Of a stretch of DNA of 64,000 bases, positions 22,454-35,100 are shown in pieces. The notes beneath the pieces are model-generated. The model was not told the DNA's origin. It worked only from the letters and a program-made list of their open reading frames with translations, and did not search any database. A program made the translations under genes and the position numbers. The stretch is from Melitaea cinxia (Eukaryota; Arthropoda; Insecta; Lepidoptera; Nymphalidae), in contig NC_059402.1 in assembly GCF_905220565.1 (NCBI RefSeq), positions 682,001-746,000 on the forward strand. The letters run 5' to 3'. How positions within the stretch are numbered: the first letter of the stretch is position 1; the number at the start of each line of letters is the position of its first letter.

Positions 22454-23197
22454 AAATACGAAAATCAGGGACAAATCTGAAGAAACTTAAACCATTACCT
22501 ATGGCATTAATCGAATTTTAAAATTAGCATATTTTCAATGTATCACAATAATTGTAAAAAGTCGTATGAACTAGATACACGTAGACATATCGGAGTGAAA
22601 TAACTAGTTAACATTAAGAATTAAATTCACAATAACATACGTGATTGTAAGAGACAGCTGTTAAAAATCCTTACTTACAAGTCCGTGCTGAAATGCAAGA
22701 CCTATTCCATATAAAGCTTAGCGGGGCAAGGGCGGGTTGTTCCGTACATGGCGCGCCATATGGCCGCCGGGTCAGCCTCTAGGCTAATAGATGGGAACGT
22801 TGAGTGATTTATCAATAAAAAGAATTTTGTATATTCAATTGGTATAAAAATCAATTGAATACACGTTTATTTAAAAACGACTAGCGGCATCTTGCGGTTT
22901 CACCCGTTTTATTTTCGATTTAGTGGGTATGTCGGGATAGAAAGTATGCTATGTATTAGTCTGGTCATCCAGCTATTAATGAGCGTAATTTGATTGCAAT
23001 CGTTTCTGTAATTTTTACATGTAACAGTAACAAGCATCCACCCATCATTACAACTTTCCGTATTCATAAAATCAGTAGGATAGGGTGAGACATAGTATAC
23101 TTTATTTAACTGTGTCTGGTTCTATATTAACCGTTCAATTTCGTACACGACATGTTTGAATCCGTCCATCCTCGCAAACTTTTTTAGTAGAGTCAAT
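22454..23197. other. No gene; Helitron-type end fragment at 22885-22960
   Basis: AT-rich DNA. ACTAGCGGCATCTTGCGGTT followed by TCACCCG at 22885 is a minus-strand Helitron 3' end with hairpin-like GC sequence. No other half was found. Confidence 0.45.
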
Positions 23198-23815
23198 AAT
23201 TGTGTTTGCTCGCAAACGAAAAAAAAACCGACTTCAATTACATCGACAAGTAATACAACGTAGAACGACGAAAAAATAGTCAAGTAACTACGCGTTATCA
23301 AAGATTACTCAAAAAGTAGTTATCAGATCTCGATAAAATTTATATGTGACCACATGATAAACACCAGCTTTCGATTAAATTAAAAATTATCAAAATCGGT
23401 CCACCCAGTAAAAAGTTATTGCGGATTTTCGAGAGATTCCCTCGATTCCTCTGGGAACCCATCATCAGATCCTGGTTTCCTTATCACGGTACCAAACTAG
23501 GGATATCCCCTTTCCAACAAAAAAAGAATTATCAAAATCGGTACATCCAGTAGCAAGTTATGCGCTATAATACAAAGTAGGTCGACGAAAAAAGCGTCAA
23601 GTAAAAACGCATTATTAGATATAACTCGAAAAGTAGTTGTTAGATCTCAAATAAATTTAAATGGGACCAATTGGCAAACACCATCATTCGATTAAAACAA
23701 AATTTGTCGAAATCGGTCTACCCGGTCAAAAGTTCTGATGTAACATACAAAAAAAAAAAAAAAAAAAAAAAATACAGTCGAATTGAGAACCTCCTCCTTT
23801 TTTGGAAGTCGGTTA
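23198..23815 (+). mobile_element. Family D element, full length (reference copy)
   Basis: From AATTGTGTTTGCTCGCAAAC, with a 6-bp stem GTTTGC/GCAAAC near the end, to GGAAGTCGGTTA. The inverted motif AACCGACTTC/GAAGTCGGTT lies near both ends. The block TAATACAACGTAG..CGACGAAAAAA starts at 23251 and again at 23568, so the element is an internal dimer with a period of about 317 bp. It is non-coding. Confidence 0.75.
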
Positions 23816-23892
23816 AAAAACTTGAATGAATTCAAAGCTGTAACAAAAGCTATCGAGACATTTTAATATGATATTTATATTCACATGAAATA

Positions 23893-24086
23893 CGCTTCAG
23901 CCTGTAATTTCCCATTGCTGGGCATAGGCCTCTTTCCCCATGTAGGAGAAGGATAAGAGCTTAATCCATCACGCTGCTCCAATGCGGGTTAGCGGATATA
24001 TTTCCTAATATAAGTAACGATCGCTTTCAGGTGTACATACATACAACCGGGACCTTCGGCGTAACGTGCTCTCCGAGGCACGGTCA
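23893..24086 (-). mobile_element. Family A SINE, headless
   Basis: Starts with the inverted tail CGCTTCAGCCTGTAATTTCC and stops at GCTCTCCGAGGCACGG. The tRNA-like head is absent, a typical 5'-truncated insertion. Confidence 0.65.
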
Positions 24087-24475
24087 CACGAAATAAGTCT
24101 GTGTAAATATTTAACAGTAAAACATGAATACATCAGAATAATTTTTGAGATTGTATTAAATTGACTTAATAATCGAACGAATCAGTCTGAGTCCTTGCAT
24201 CAACTCGCTTTAATTAACAACAATCGTAAACACGTCAAGTAAAGTACGCTTGTAATTGACTTTCAAGAAATTGAATAAAAACAAAAGCTTTTCAAGGCTT
24301 AAATTTTTATTATGATGTTCTTTTACATATCTGTCTTGTATTGAAAGGCGGTGTAGTTGTAAAAGCTCACCCGGCGAACTCCGTACTCCCATTTTTCAGT
24401 TTTTTTGTTTGATCTTTTTTTGTTAATATACATACTTTTTGCTTAATTTTATTCCATTTCGCGAATGTGTAATTT

Positions 24476-24584
24476 GAGGTAGAGTACATCAGGAAATATT
24501 CTGCCCAAAGTCTGCTGTAGCCGGGGAAGTACCTCGATCTTACAAAAGATCGCAGCTAAATAATACTGCTTTCAAGCAGTTTCC
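24476..24584 (+). mobile_element. Family C retroposon, 5' part only
   Basis: Has the GAGGTAGAGTACATCAGGAA start and stops after CTGCTTTCAAGCAGTTTCCT. Confidence 0.55.
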
Positions 24585-24706
24585 TGCGAAAACTACTTAA
24601 TCGATCATCATGAAACTTTGTACAAATATTTTTGGAGAGGTATTAAAAGTAACATATGATACTTTTTACTGTAAATCATGTGAGCGAAGCCGCGGGTAAA
24701 AGCTAG
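24585..24706 (+). mobile_element. Helitron 3' end
   Basis: Ends GCGAAGCCGC, then GGGTAAAAG and CTAG followed by T: the hairpin-spacer-CTAG pattern of a Helitron 3' terminus. Its 5' end is lost at the junction with the family C copy. Confidence 0.5.
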
Positions 24707-24839
24707 TATTTCATAATTTCGAAGATAATTTTCAAACGTCAATTTAAAAAATACAATTTCTTGAGCAAAAGCTCAGACGATGCTTGTAAACGCTTCTACT
24801 GAGTTTTGAAGCAAATTCGTTTCAACAAAATAAGTCTTA

Positions 24840-25741
24840 TCTATACTAATATTATAAAGAATATATAATAAAGAATAAATAATATTGTAAAGTTTCTAAC
24901 TTTGTTTGTTTGTAGGGGATAATCTTCGCAAATACTGATCCGATCATGAAAATTGATTATTCAAGAGTGATATAGGCTATATTTTAACTTTATTGAACAA
25001 AAAATTCCGTTAATAATAATAGTATATGTAAATCAAGTCGGAGAAATGCGAGCGAGATTAAAACTTTACTATATATTTGCATCACAATAATTGTGTTTGC
25101 AGACAAACGAAAAAAAAACCGACTTCAATTACATCGACAAGTAATACAACGTAGATCGACGAAAAAATAGTCAAGTAACTACGCGTTATCAAAGATTACT
25201 CAAAAAGTAGTTATCAGATCTCGATAAAATTTAAATGTGACCACATAATGAACATCAGCTTTTCATTAAATTAAAAATTATCAAAATCGAAACACCTAGT
25301 AAAAAGTTATTGCGGATTTTCGAGAGTTTCCCTCGATTTCTCTGGGATCCCATCATCAGATCCTGGTTTCCTTATCATGGTACTAAACTAGAGATATCCC
25401 CTTTCTAACAAAAAAAGAATTATCCAAATCGGTATATCCAGTAGAAAGTTATACGGTATAATACAACATAGGTCGACGAAAAAAGCGTCAAGTAAAAACG
25501 CATTATTAAATATAACTCGAAAAGTAGTTGTTAGATCTCAAATAAATTTAAATGGGACCAATTGGCACACACCACCTTTCGATTAAAACAAAATTTGTCG
25601 AAATCGGTCTACCCGGTCAAAAGTTCTGATGTAACATACATAAAAAAAAAAAAAAAATACAGTCGAATTGAGAACCTCCTCCTTTTTTGGAAGTCGGTTA
25701 AAAATAATAATTAACGCCCAACGAAGTGACTAGTCGGCTAG
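24840..25741 (+). mobile_element. Helitron-like element split by a family D insertion
   Basis: Starts TCTATACTAATATTATAAAG and ends GGTCGGCTAG-like CTAG before T, matching 57343-57627 on the other strand. Its sequence breaks at ATTTGCATCACAAT (25088) and resumes at AATAATTAACGCCCAACGAA (25703) after a whole family D element. Confidence 0.6.
25089..25700 (+). mobile_element. Family D element nested in a Helitron-like element
   Basis: A full-length family D copy with both termini, about 95% like 23198-23815 by eye. Its insertion site can be read because the uninterrupted host sequence exists at 57343-57627. Confidence 0.75.
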
Positions 25742-25789
25742 TCTTCTTATATACGAGTATAAACTTCTCGTGTCACAATGTTAGTTACC

Positions 25790-25931
25790 ACACTCCTAGG
25801 TGCATATAGAGTAGGTCTGAGAATCTGCCAAAATCTATTTTTCATACCACTAAGTTTTAATGGGGGGGGAGGGGGCTATAGGGGGTTAATAACATATATG
25901 GCAAAACAACGTTTGCGGGATCAGCTAGTAT
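25790..25931 (+). mobile_element. Helitron-like 3' fragment
   Basis: GGTCTGAGAATCTGCCAAAA, a G-rich stretch GGGGGGGGAGGGGGC, and an end of TTTGCGGGATCAGCTAG before T. No 5' end was located. Confidence 0.4.
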
Positions 25932-26144
25932 GAGTAGTATATAATTCCTTAAACCTTTTAATATACTACTTTATGAAAAGGAAAATAAAAATAATTTAAT
26001 AAAGTAATTTTGTATTATTGTAGGTTGTTTAATGTTTTTAAAAAAATGTTTTACGGTTCTAATATTAAAGTTACATAATGTTTCTTTAACCATCGTTCAA
26101 TGTGTTTAAGCGTAACTAATATTGTGATTTCTTTTCTTTGCAGT

Positions 26145-26198
26145 ATGTCGGAGGGAGACGTGTCCTTGATTCGTGACGAAGACGTGCTACGTCGGATG
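26145..26198 (+). CDS. Smoothelin-like exon 1 (start codon)
   Basis: The acceptor TTTTCTTTGCAG is followed by one T and then ATG. The exon encodes MSEGDVSLIRDEDVLRRM and ends at ATG|GTGAGG in phase 0. Because an acceptor precedes the ATG by one base, the 5' UTR and promoter lie in one or more upstream exons that I could not locate. The residues DEDVLRRM start the first smoothelin motif. Confidence 0.8.
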
Positions 26199-29100
26199 GT
26201 GAGGATATATTATTATAGCATTATTTAGAGGGCAATAAAATAGCTCAAATAGCTACCATAATGGATTATATTTAACTTCTCCTAGTGATTGACTTATGGT
26301 TCTCCTTCCGCAAGCCTTCGGGCAGTAATCAATAAGACCAGGATTACCCAGAGTAGGGGAAGTGTTGGGGTAACAACTGGATAAGAAAAATACGAAGAAC
26401 CAAATTTACGTAAATTCTGGCCCCGAGCGGTAATGGAACACGCAATTGTCTGATGTTTGCATATAAACTATACACTTAGCTTTAAAAGTAGCTGTTAGCA
26501 GAAAACTATTACTTGTATAGTTGCAGATATTTTTGAAACATTGACGTAAATGAGTAATAAGATACTTAAAATTATCTAACAGCATTTACAGCAATATCTA
26601 ATAGCATAAATTAATTTTTATAACGAAAATTGTCAATAACCTTAACGGCATGTTGCATTTCTTCAATATTTTATTAATATAATTACAAAATGACATGAAA
26701 AGAAATAAAATAAAAAATCTCTGGAAAATTTTTTTTTCTTAATCTGGTAACGATGACGTGTATATAAAATACATATACTATATGCTTAGAGATAGTAATG
26801 GGTAAAAAAAAATTATTATTCAAATGTTTATAAATATTATTTTCAGTGGCAGCAGACTGAAGATTTCTCCCGGAAGAAAGAAATTCGAACTCACATGTAT
26901 AAACTTCGAGAGGAACGCCTCCGCAACCTTTACTCGCCCGAACCCGGCGCGGAAGTTAAAGGTCCTTGTTTATTTCAAATATTTCCCTTTAATACGTATA
27001 TTTGGACATAAAATTGTGTAAGTAAGGCAGAAGTTTGTCTACCAGCCTCATGAAGATGTCAAAATACTGACTCATCTCTGTCACTTAGCTTGTTACTAAA
27101 GCCTATACAGTCCACTGCTGGACATAGGCCTCCACAAGTTCACGCCAAAAACAACGTGAACTCATGTGTTTTGCCCATAGTCACCACGCTGGGCAGGCGG
27201 GTTGGTGACCACAGGGCTGGCTTTGTCACACCGAAGACGCTGCTGCCCGTCTTCGGCCTGTGTATTTCAAAGCTGGCAGTTGGATGGTTATCCCGCCACC
27301 GGTCGGCTTTTTAAGTTCCAAGCCAAGGTGGTAGCGGAACTGTGTTATCCCTTAGTCGCCTCTTACGACACCCACGGGAAGAAAGGGAGTGACTATTTTC
27401 TTTAGCACCGTAGCCACACAGTACAGTTAGCTTGACCCTCAACCAATTAAGTCGTTGTACATTATCTCCTACACGGAGAAAGAGGTATATGCCTAGCAGT
27501 GGAAAATATATGTATTAATTAAATTGACCTTTCAAAGTAAGCATTTCAGACAGGGTTTAGAGATATATTTCTGATTTTATTTTAAATACAGTACATAAAT
27601 TAGTGTATTATTAATTATCTATTGTGTTTAATATTCTTTTATTATGTTCGGAGGAAGCTCAAACTGGAACACAATAAATACAAAAACTATTAAAAAGACA
27701 AGGTAAAGTTGTATTGACCCCTTTCGACAGGTTGTGAGTTTTCATCAACCCAAGGCCACGTGAAATCATTCGCTGACCAGAGCTTCCAATCCATGAAGAG
27801 CAAGGAGGTGCGGGATGCGGGCTCCCCACCCAAGGAATTTACATACCGCGGCCAAGGTGCCTACCGACCTCTGCCACCGACATTATTCTAACCGAACTAA
27901 CTACTATTAACCAGTAACAAAAACTATATTTTAAATTTCAAATATTTATCGACAATTATCGTTTTCAGATCTCAAGGAGCTATCCAATGCTGGTTGGAAC
28001 GTGGAATCTGAGAACAGAACAACAGACGATGGCCGTACGCACGTGAAATCAATCCACGCCAACATCGAGGGTCAGTACGACGTCGATGGAGGCCGTGGGC
28101 AGTTTGCCGCAGTCGATCATAATAAGCAAGCGATCACTGAATATGACGACGGAAACACAAGCCTCAAGCGCAATGAAAATGTCTCCAACACTGCAGCTCA
28201 TGAACAAGTCGTTCGCAAAACTGACGATGGGACTCAATTCTCATCAACGACAAGTTCATCGACGTCTACGTCTAAATTTGAACAAATATCCTCGAAACAC
28301 GAATCTGTGCCATATACTAATGATAATTATGACCTTTCCTCTGAGAAATGCTACGATACTAACCGAAACGAAAACTTGACTTCGAATAGATTGACTAAAA
28401 CAACTGAGTACGAACAAAATTTAAGGAACGATTTTGATAATGGTGACGTGATATCAAGAAAAGTAGAGTACCCCGATGAAAACACTAAAGTAATAGTGGA
28501 GACCCGACGTCTTCCCGACGGAACTAGGGTGACAAGCACTCGTAGAGAGTTCCGTGCCCCAGCAGTGCAGACTAGTCGCTCAGAACAGCATTCACATCAA
28601 ATTAAGACTGAAAGTAAATCTTCATCTTATGCTGCAACTCAGCAACGGTCACATATTAATGAATCCTCCTCGAAAACCATTCGGGAAACTATCGATAATT
28701 CTAAGCAAGATATTGTCGATTCACAGAAGACTATTGATGATTTCGAATTCAAAAGACATCATGATTTTGATCATTCCCATAACAAAGTTCTTGAACATGA
28801 TACAAGGAACAAAATAAACGACAGCAAACGCGATACAACGATATATGATACCCATGTGGATGATAATACGCGCCGTGAAGTTTTTACTACACATGACGAT
28901 GAAAATACTAAACGCAGTGATATAAATGAAGTTCAGTCTACGAAGAACGTCGAAGAACGTGTTCACAATATTACTCGTGAAAATGTTATTGTGGAAAGGA
29001 AAACTAGCTCTGATCAATATCAATCAACATATCAGTCTGATTACAGTCAGAGAAAAATAAGCAATGAGTGGAGTCCAGCTCATCAAGCATGGGCAAGCAC

Positions 29101-32100
29101 ACTTCGGTCTGATACACCAACAAGACCATCCACTAGAGCTTCTTCTCCGGGAAGTAAAACGTTTAAATCTAGCACGTCTTCTTTAAGAAGCAGCGTAAGT
29201 CCTGATAAATCACAAAGGAAACCTTCTAGTCGAGGTGGAAGCCCAAGTAAAATAGATAGACATTCTCCATCCACTACTGTTACAGAAAAATATTCCAGTA
29301 ATTACTCAACTAATACAGTTACAGAAAAGACAAATAGATATGTAAGTCCAGACGAGAAAATGCAAGATAACTATCGTCCACGATCTAGTGCGAGTCCCGA
29401 AAAACGACACTATCCTACACGAGGACCTAGTTCAAGCCCAGACAGGAAGTTTAGAGATTACAAACCTGACCATTCAAGACCAAAATCTCCGATCAAACGT
29501 AATGAAAATACATTTCCGACAACTAATATAAGTCCAGACAGAAAGACACAAGATAATTACCGTCCACGATCAAGCGCAAGCCCAGAAAAACCGCATTATC
29601 CTGCACGAGGACCTAGTTCAAGCCCAGACAGAAAATTCAGAGATTTTGAACCTAATGATTTCAGATCAAAGTCTCCAGTCAAACCTAATGATTATACATC
29701 TCAAAGGTCCAATTTAAGTCCCGACAGAAAAATAAAGACAAGTCGAACTTCTCCTTCTCCATCGGATGATATGTATCCTCGCAGTCCATCACCGAAAAGA
29801 CAATTTCCAGATGCGAAAGAAAGAAAACCATATCATGACACAGACGTATTAGTGAAAGATAATAAAGTGGACATGTTCCCTTCGTCACCAACTAAATCTA
29901 AACCAAGTGAACCTTTTGAGTCAAAAAGAAATCTAAGCCCAAGTCCAGACCGCAAAATTAAGCAAAAACCGTCTTCTCCAACAAAGAGTGTATCTGAGCC
30001 AATTCAAAAGTTACCCAAAGAATCATCACCATCAACAAAGATATCAAAAGAGACAAGAAATGAAAATGATAATATGCCAGGTTATATGCGGCCAACTGCT
30101 GCTAGTAAATCAACACCCACTGATGATTCTTACCATCTACCAAACAAATCGGAGCCTAGTAGTAAAATATCTAAATATCGTACACCCGAGAGTCCTGAAC
30201 GTAAAATCTATGAAACGTCAATAAATACAGTTAAAGAAGACCATTACAAGTTTATTGATGAAGAAACGAAGATGTACACGAAAAAAACAAGTGAAGTGCA
30301 AATTAAAACAGATTCAAAAGACATAAATGAGTCTAAACAATCACTGAAGGAACGTTCGCCAAGTCCTACTAAATATTTACAAAAAAGCCCCCATTCTACG
30401 CCTAGAAGCAGTCCAGCTAAAGACGTTCCAAATGACGCACTTCTTTCGAACGACAAACCCCATAGACCCAGCTATTCACCGACTAGGAACAAATCTTCGA
30501 AAAATGATTTCGTGTCTACAAGTACAGTTGAAACAAATAAAACTACAATAGTTTCAACTGGTAATGAAACTCTGCCACAAAACCTTAAATCTCCTAGTCC
30601 TAATAAGTCGGTATCACCGACGAGACATGTAACGAACAAAGATGAACCAATATCTGATAATCCTAAGAAGTTAGCTGAAACTCCTACCCAAGATACGCCT
30701 AACCGAAAATCACCTGATCGTGTCCATAGTACTCCTAGACAAAAGAGTCCTGAGAAAAAAGATAAATCTTTTCCTCATGGACGTAGTCCGTCACCGACAA
30801 AAGATACTAAATTAACTATTAATAATCAAGAAATAGCGACTAGCTATGAAGAAACTGTTGATACTGAAGAAAATTCTAGATACACCAAAACAACAAAAAT
30901 TGACAACTATAGAGAGGATACAAGAAAAGAAAGTAATGATACAGTCGTTATTGATAAAGATTTTAAAAATCCAAACAATCAACAGAGGGAACATTCACCA
31001 TCCAAAAATTACAACAACAAACCTGTTAAAAACGATAAACCCGAAGTTACACAAGACTCAAGCCCCAATGCTCCAAAATCAAATCGTGCTCCATCACATA
31101 CATCCATTGAAAAATCTCCTAGAAACAGTGCTTCTCCCACTAAATCACCAGTTAGAGATAATAAGTACAAGCTAGCTTCTGATTTTATTAATATAGAAAA
31201 GACAACTGAAGAAACTAATAAGAACACTCTGACTCGGCCTAGGCAGCTTATCACGCCTTCAACAAGTCCAACTAGAAAACCAAAACTTGCTGAATATGCA
31301 CCGTCTTCGGGACAAAGTTCACCAACAACGTCCGTGAGTGGCTTTGAATACTTTTCACACCGTCCAGATAAACATATCGTCACAGATTTAGACGAACAAT
31401 GTTACACTGAGAATACAACAGATTTTATCAATTATGAAAAAACGACGGATATTAAAAGTCCACTCTCTTCAAAAATTCCCCGTAGATCACCATCACCAGA
31501 AAGACGCCCTATAAAAGAAAGTCTTCCAAGAAAAAGTTCTTTGAAAAAACCAAGTAACCAGATATCACCGACAGAAAAACCTCCATCAAATTTCGTCGTT
31601 TCACCTAATTTAGAAAATAAAGAATTCATTGACCATAAAGTTACAATTAAAGATTGCCCGAATAAAGAAAAGGATAAACCAGTCAAACCCAAACCACCAT
31701 TTGAAAGGCGTGAAACATATGAAGAGAGATGTCGAAAGATTTTAGGCATGATTGAAACAGACTCAAACGAAACTGAAACAGTTTCAAAAGAAACAACAAA
31801 ATTTGTTCAGAATCCAGACTCTGATTTTAGATCACCAAGTGTATCGCCCTGTCACAGTCCTGACCCAGATGATCACTTAGTTCCTAAAGACACTGTAGAG
31901 AAAACCTCAAAAATAACTAAAGAGGATGCACGCTTGGTAAGTGAATCTATATTCGATACAAAAACTACTGTTTCTCTTGATAATATTTCAGTGATACGCA
32001 AAACAAATAAAAATCCATCTCGCGAAACATCTCCAACCAAACTACAAGATATCACAAAGTATCCCTCAAAAGTTGATAAGTTTGAAAATGAAACTGAGTC

Positions 32101-35100
32101 CAATTTAAAAACGCAAACTCCAGATAAGCCGTGCTACGATGTTAAACCCAATCGTTCACACGTTAGTCCTGTAAAGGATGTTCCGGAAAAAGTTCTACAA
32201 AGTACGGACCGTAAACCAGAGAAACTAGTTGGCAACGAAAAATTAGATAAATTTCCTAAAACCAAAAAAGATGATAGGATTAGGCCTACTAGTCCTGAAA
32301 AAAGACCAATGAAATCATCGGTAGCATCAACTGAGTATGAACAAAAAGATTCGGTCGAAAATTTTAGACAAGAAATTATAAAAACAGTTGAAGTTGCAGA
32401 TGTAACAGACAATGTCAAGCCAAGATCCTCAGTATCTCCATCACGGCAAGTACCTAAAAAATCTACTTCACCTACAAGAAGTACTAAAGATAATGAGACA
32501 CCTACAATTTCCTCGAAAAAAATAAATGACTACAGCACCGAATTTATTACTTCTGAAAAAGAAAAAGAAGTATTAGACAGAGTTCAAAAATCTTTAAGGA
32601 AACTTTCCCCAGATCGTAAAGAAAAATCTCCAATTCAAGAAGGCAACGTACCAAAAGCCACAACTACTACCTTAAGAGATCTAGAAATAATATCTCAAAC
32701 CGATGACACTGAAGACTATTTAACGGAAACTGTTGCACAGATAACAAATAAAAAAGTTTTCGATGAAGAAATAACTTTATCTGAAAAACAAAAGGTTGAA
32801 AAAAGCAAGGACCAAAAAATATCAAGCAAACCTCCCTCAAGAAATGTTTCTCCAACGAAAAAAGTTACAAATACATCTCCTGTGCCACCTAGAAGCATAT
32901 CTCCTAAGAAACCACTGTCGCCGACCGAAAGACCTCTGTCGCCACAGGTACCCAAAGCAAGTGGAATTAAACCAAGAGAACAAATATCTTCTCACCTCAG
33001 AAAACCTTCACCAACGTCATCGCCAACGAAACCCGATAAGAGTATTACGTCAGACGTAAAAAAGATAACATCAACGAATAAACAGATTAATACTATAAAA
33101 ATATCTGGTAACAAGTTCCCAAATAATAAGGTATCTCCGACAACTGTACACAAAATAGAACAGGAACCTAAAAGAACACCAATAAATAAAGGTATTAAAG
33201 ATAATGTGAAAAAAGAGTTAGACTCCAAAATAACACGAACAGCTAGTGACACAACTTTGAAATCGAAAAAGACATTAGCACAGAAAATTAGATCGAAACC
33301 TGAAATACAAGTTAATGACGTAACAACTGGTAAAATTAATAAACAAACGACTACCACCACAAAATTGCTGAAGACTTCACTAAAAGATCATCAAACAAAA
33401 CTACCAACAAGCAAACCTAAATCAGCAACAGCTTTAAATACATCAACTGATGACGATGATGTAATTATTGATGTACAACAAGCTAAGTCCTCTCGTGAAA
33501 ATTCTCCCGACCGTATATGCCCAACTCCTGTCGGGAACTCAGAAGACATAGGAACTCCTAGATTCCCTGATGAAGTAAAAGAACCGGATGATGAATATCG
33601 TAAACGTAATTATCAAGCTATTCATGAAACTGAATCAATAGTGGATGATATTGTAGAAATAAGTGAAGATGACGAATTATTTGTTAAAAGAACGAATGTA
33701 GAGTATTTAAATGAAGAAGATGATAGCCTTCTTAGCGTCAACAGTAAAGTATCAAAATTTATGACAAAAATAGAAGACGTTTCTAAACCTAAAGACACAA
33801 CGGCGAAATTTAAAGAAACCGAAAGAAAAGTGCATTCTGACTTTATCGACGAGAATTTAAAATCGGACGACTGCTTACTGTCTGTGTCTGAAAAGGTTAA
33901 CAAGTTTGCTACACGTCCTATAAATAGAAAAGATAACAGAAGTCCTACTCGTAATATCGTTGAAGAATTTGATAAGCATACTACATATCAGGACGACTAC
34001 ACAAAATTAAGTGTAAATGACAAAGCTCATTTATTTATTGAAACAGCAGAAAATGTTAAAACAGCAAAAACTAAACCTGCACAAAAAATTGACCGCCCCG
34101 ATTTTTATGATATTGATGATGAGCTGAAAACCGATGATTGTTTGCTGAGCGTTTCCGACAAAGTAAATAAATTCGTGAAAACGGCTGAGCAATTTTTGAG
34201 TGATACACAAGAAATAGAAGAAAAAGAAAAGAAGATTAAAGAACAGCATGATAAGATTATGAGAAAAATTGTTGAAAATGTTGACGTTACTCTTTCAAGC
34301 ACAAAAACTGATAACCGGACAGACGATGCTGAAAGAGTTTCAAAAACAAAACCAAATTTCGATGAAAGTGTTCGCCGAAACTCTTTTGCTAAAGAAACAG
34401 TATCATCCAACGCAAAAGTAAAGGATTTCGTTAGTCCTAACGTAGAAATCAATGAAAAGCCTTCTACTGTAAAGATAACAATCCTACGAAGTAATGAAGC
34501 CGTAAAAAAGGCTAAGGCATTATTTGAAAACATTGCCACTACTACTCCTAAAAAGACTAATGAGATTCCTCATTCAAAAACGTCAAAATTAACCGATAAA
34601 ACTTTAACCAACAAGTCACCCAAGATAGATTCAACCAAAGTTCAACCTCATTCTTTGGATAACCACAATAAAGTTGTAGATGATGATGAGAAGAAAGAAA
34701 AATGTCTCCTAACCAATATTAAACGCGAACCTTCGGATAAAATGGTAACGAATAAGTCAGTCATTAGTCATGAAAAGAGCCCTCGGAGTAGTCCAACACC
34801 TTTAAGACCTCGTTCACCTGAAAATGTTAAAGCAAAGTCTCCATCTCGTAAAACAATAGAAATCAACACCGATATACCGAAGAAAGATCATCATGAATCA
34901 GAAAAACATGAAAAACCCCAAGACAAAATACCTGGTTATCAAAGACCAACAAAAACCAGCCAAAACAAAGAAGAAATAAAAACAACAGAAGACACCGAAG
35001 TAGTAAGCAGCAGACGCGGAAGCGGAAAATTTGGTGTTGAACTTCGACGAACAAGTACTGAGAGATCGACTGTCAGTACCGAACGTCGCCGCAGTAGCGT

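Noticed and set aside
28001..28003. GTG start for a separate 2405-residue protein
   Set aside because: The frame is open upstream to the acceptor at 27968 and joins exon 3 in phase. Eukaryotic genes rarely start at GTG.
34105..34539. 144-codon minus-strand frame under exon 4
   Set aside because: Antisense shadow of A-rich coding DNA. Ser/Phe/Leu-rich composition is expected from reversed Lys/Glu codons. No start context or splice sites.
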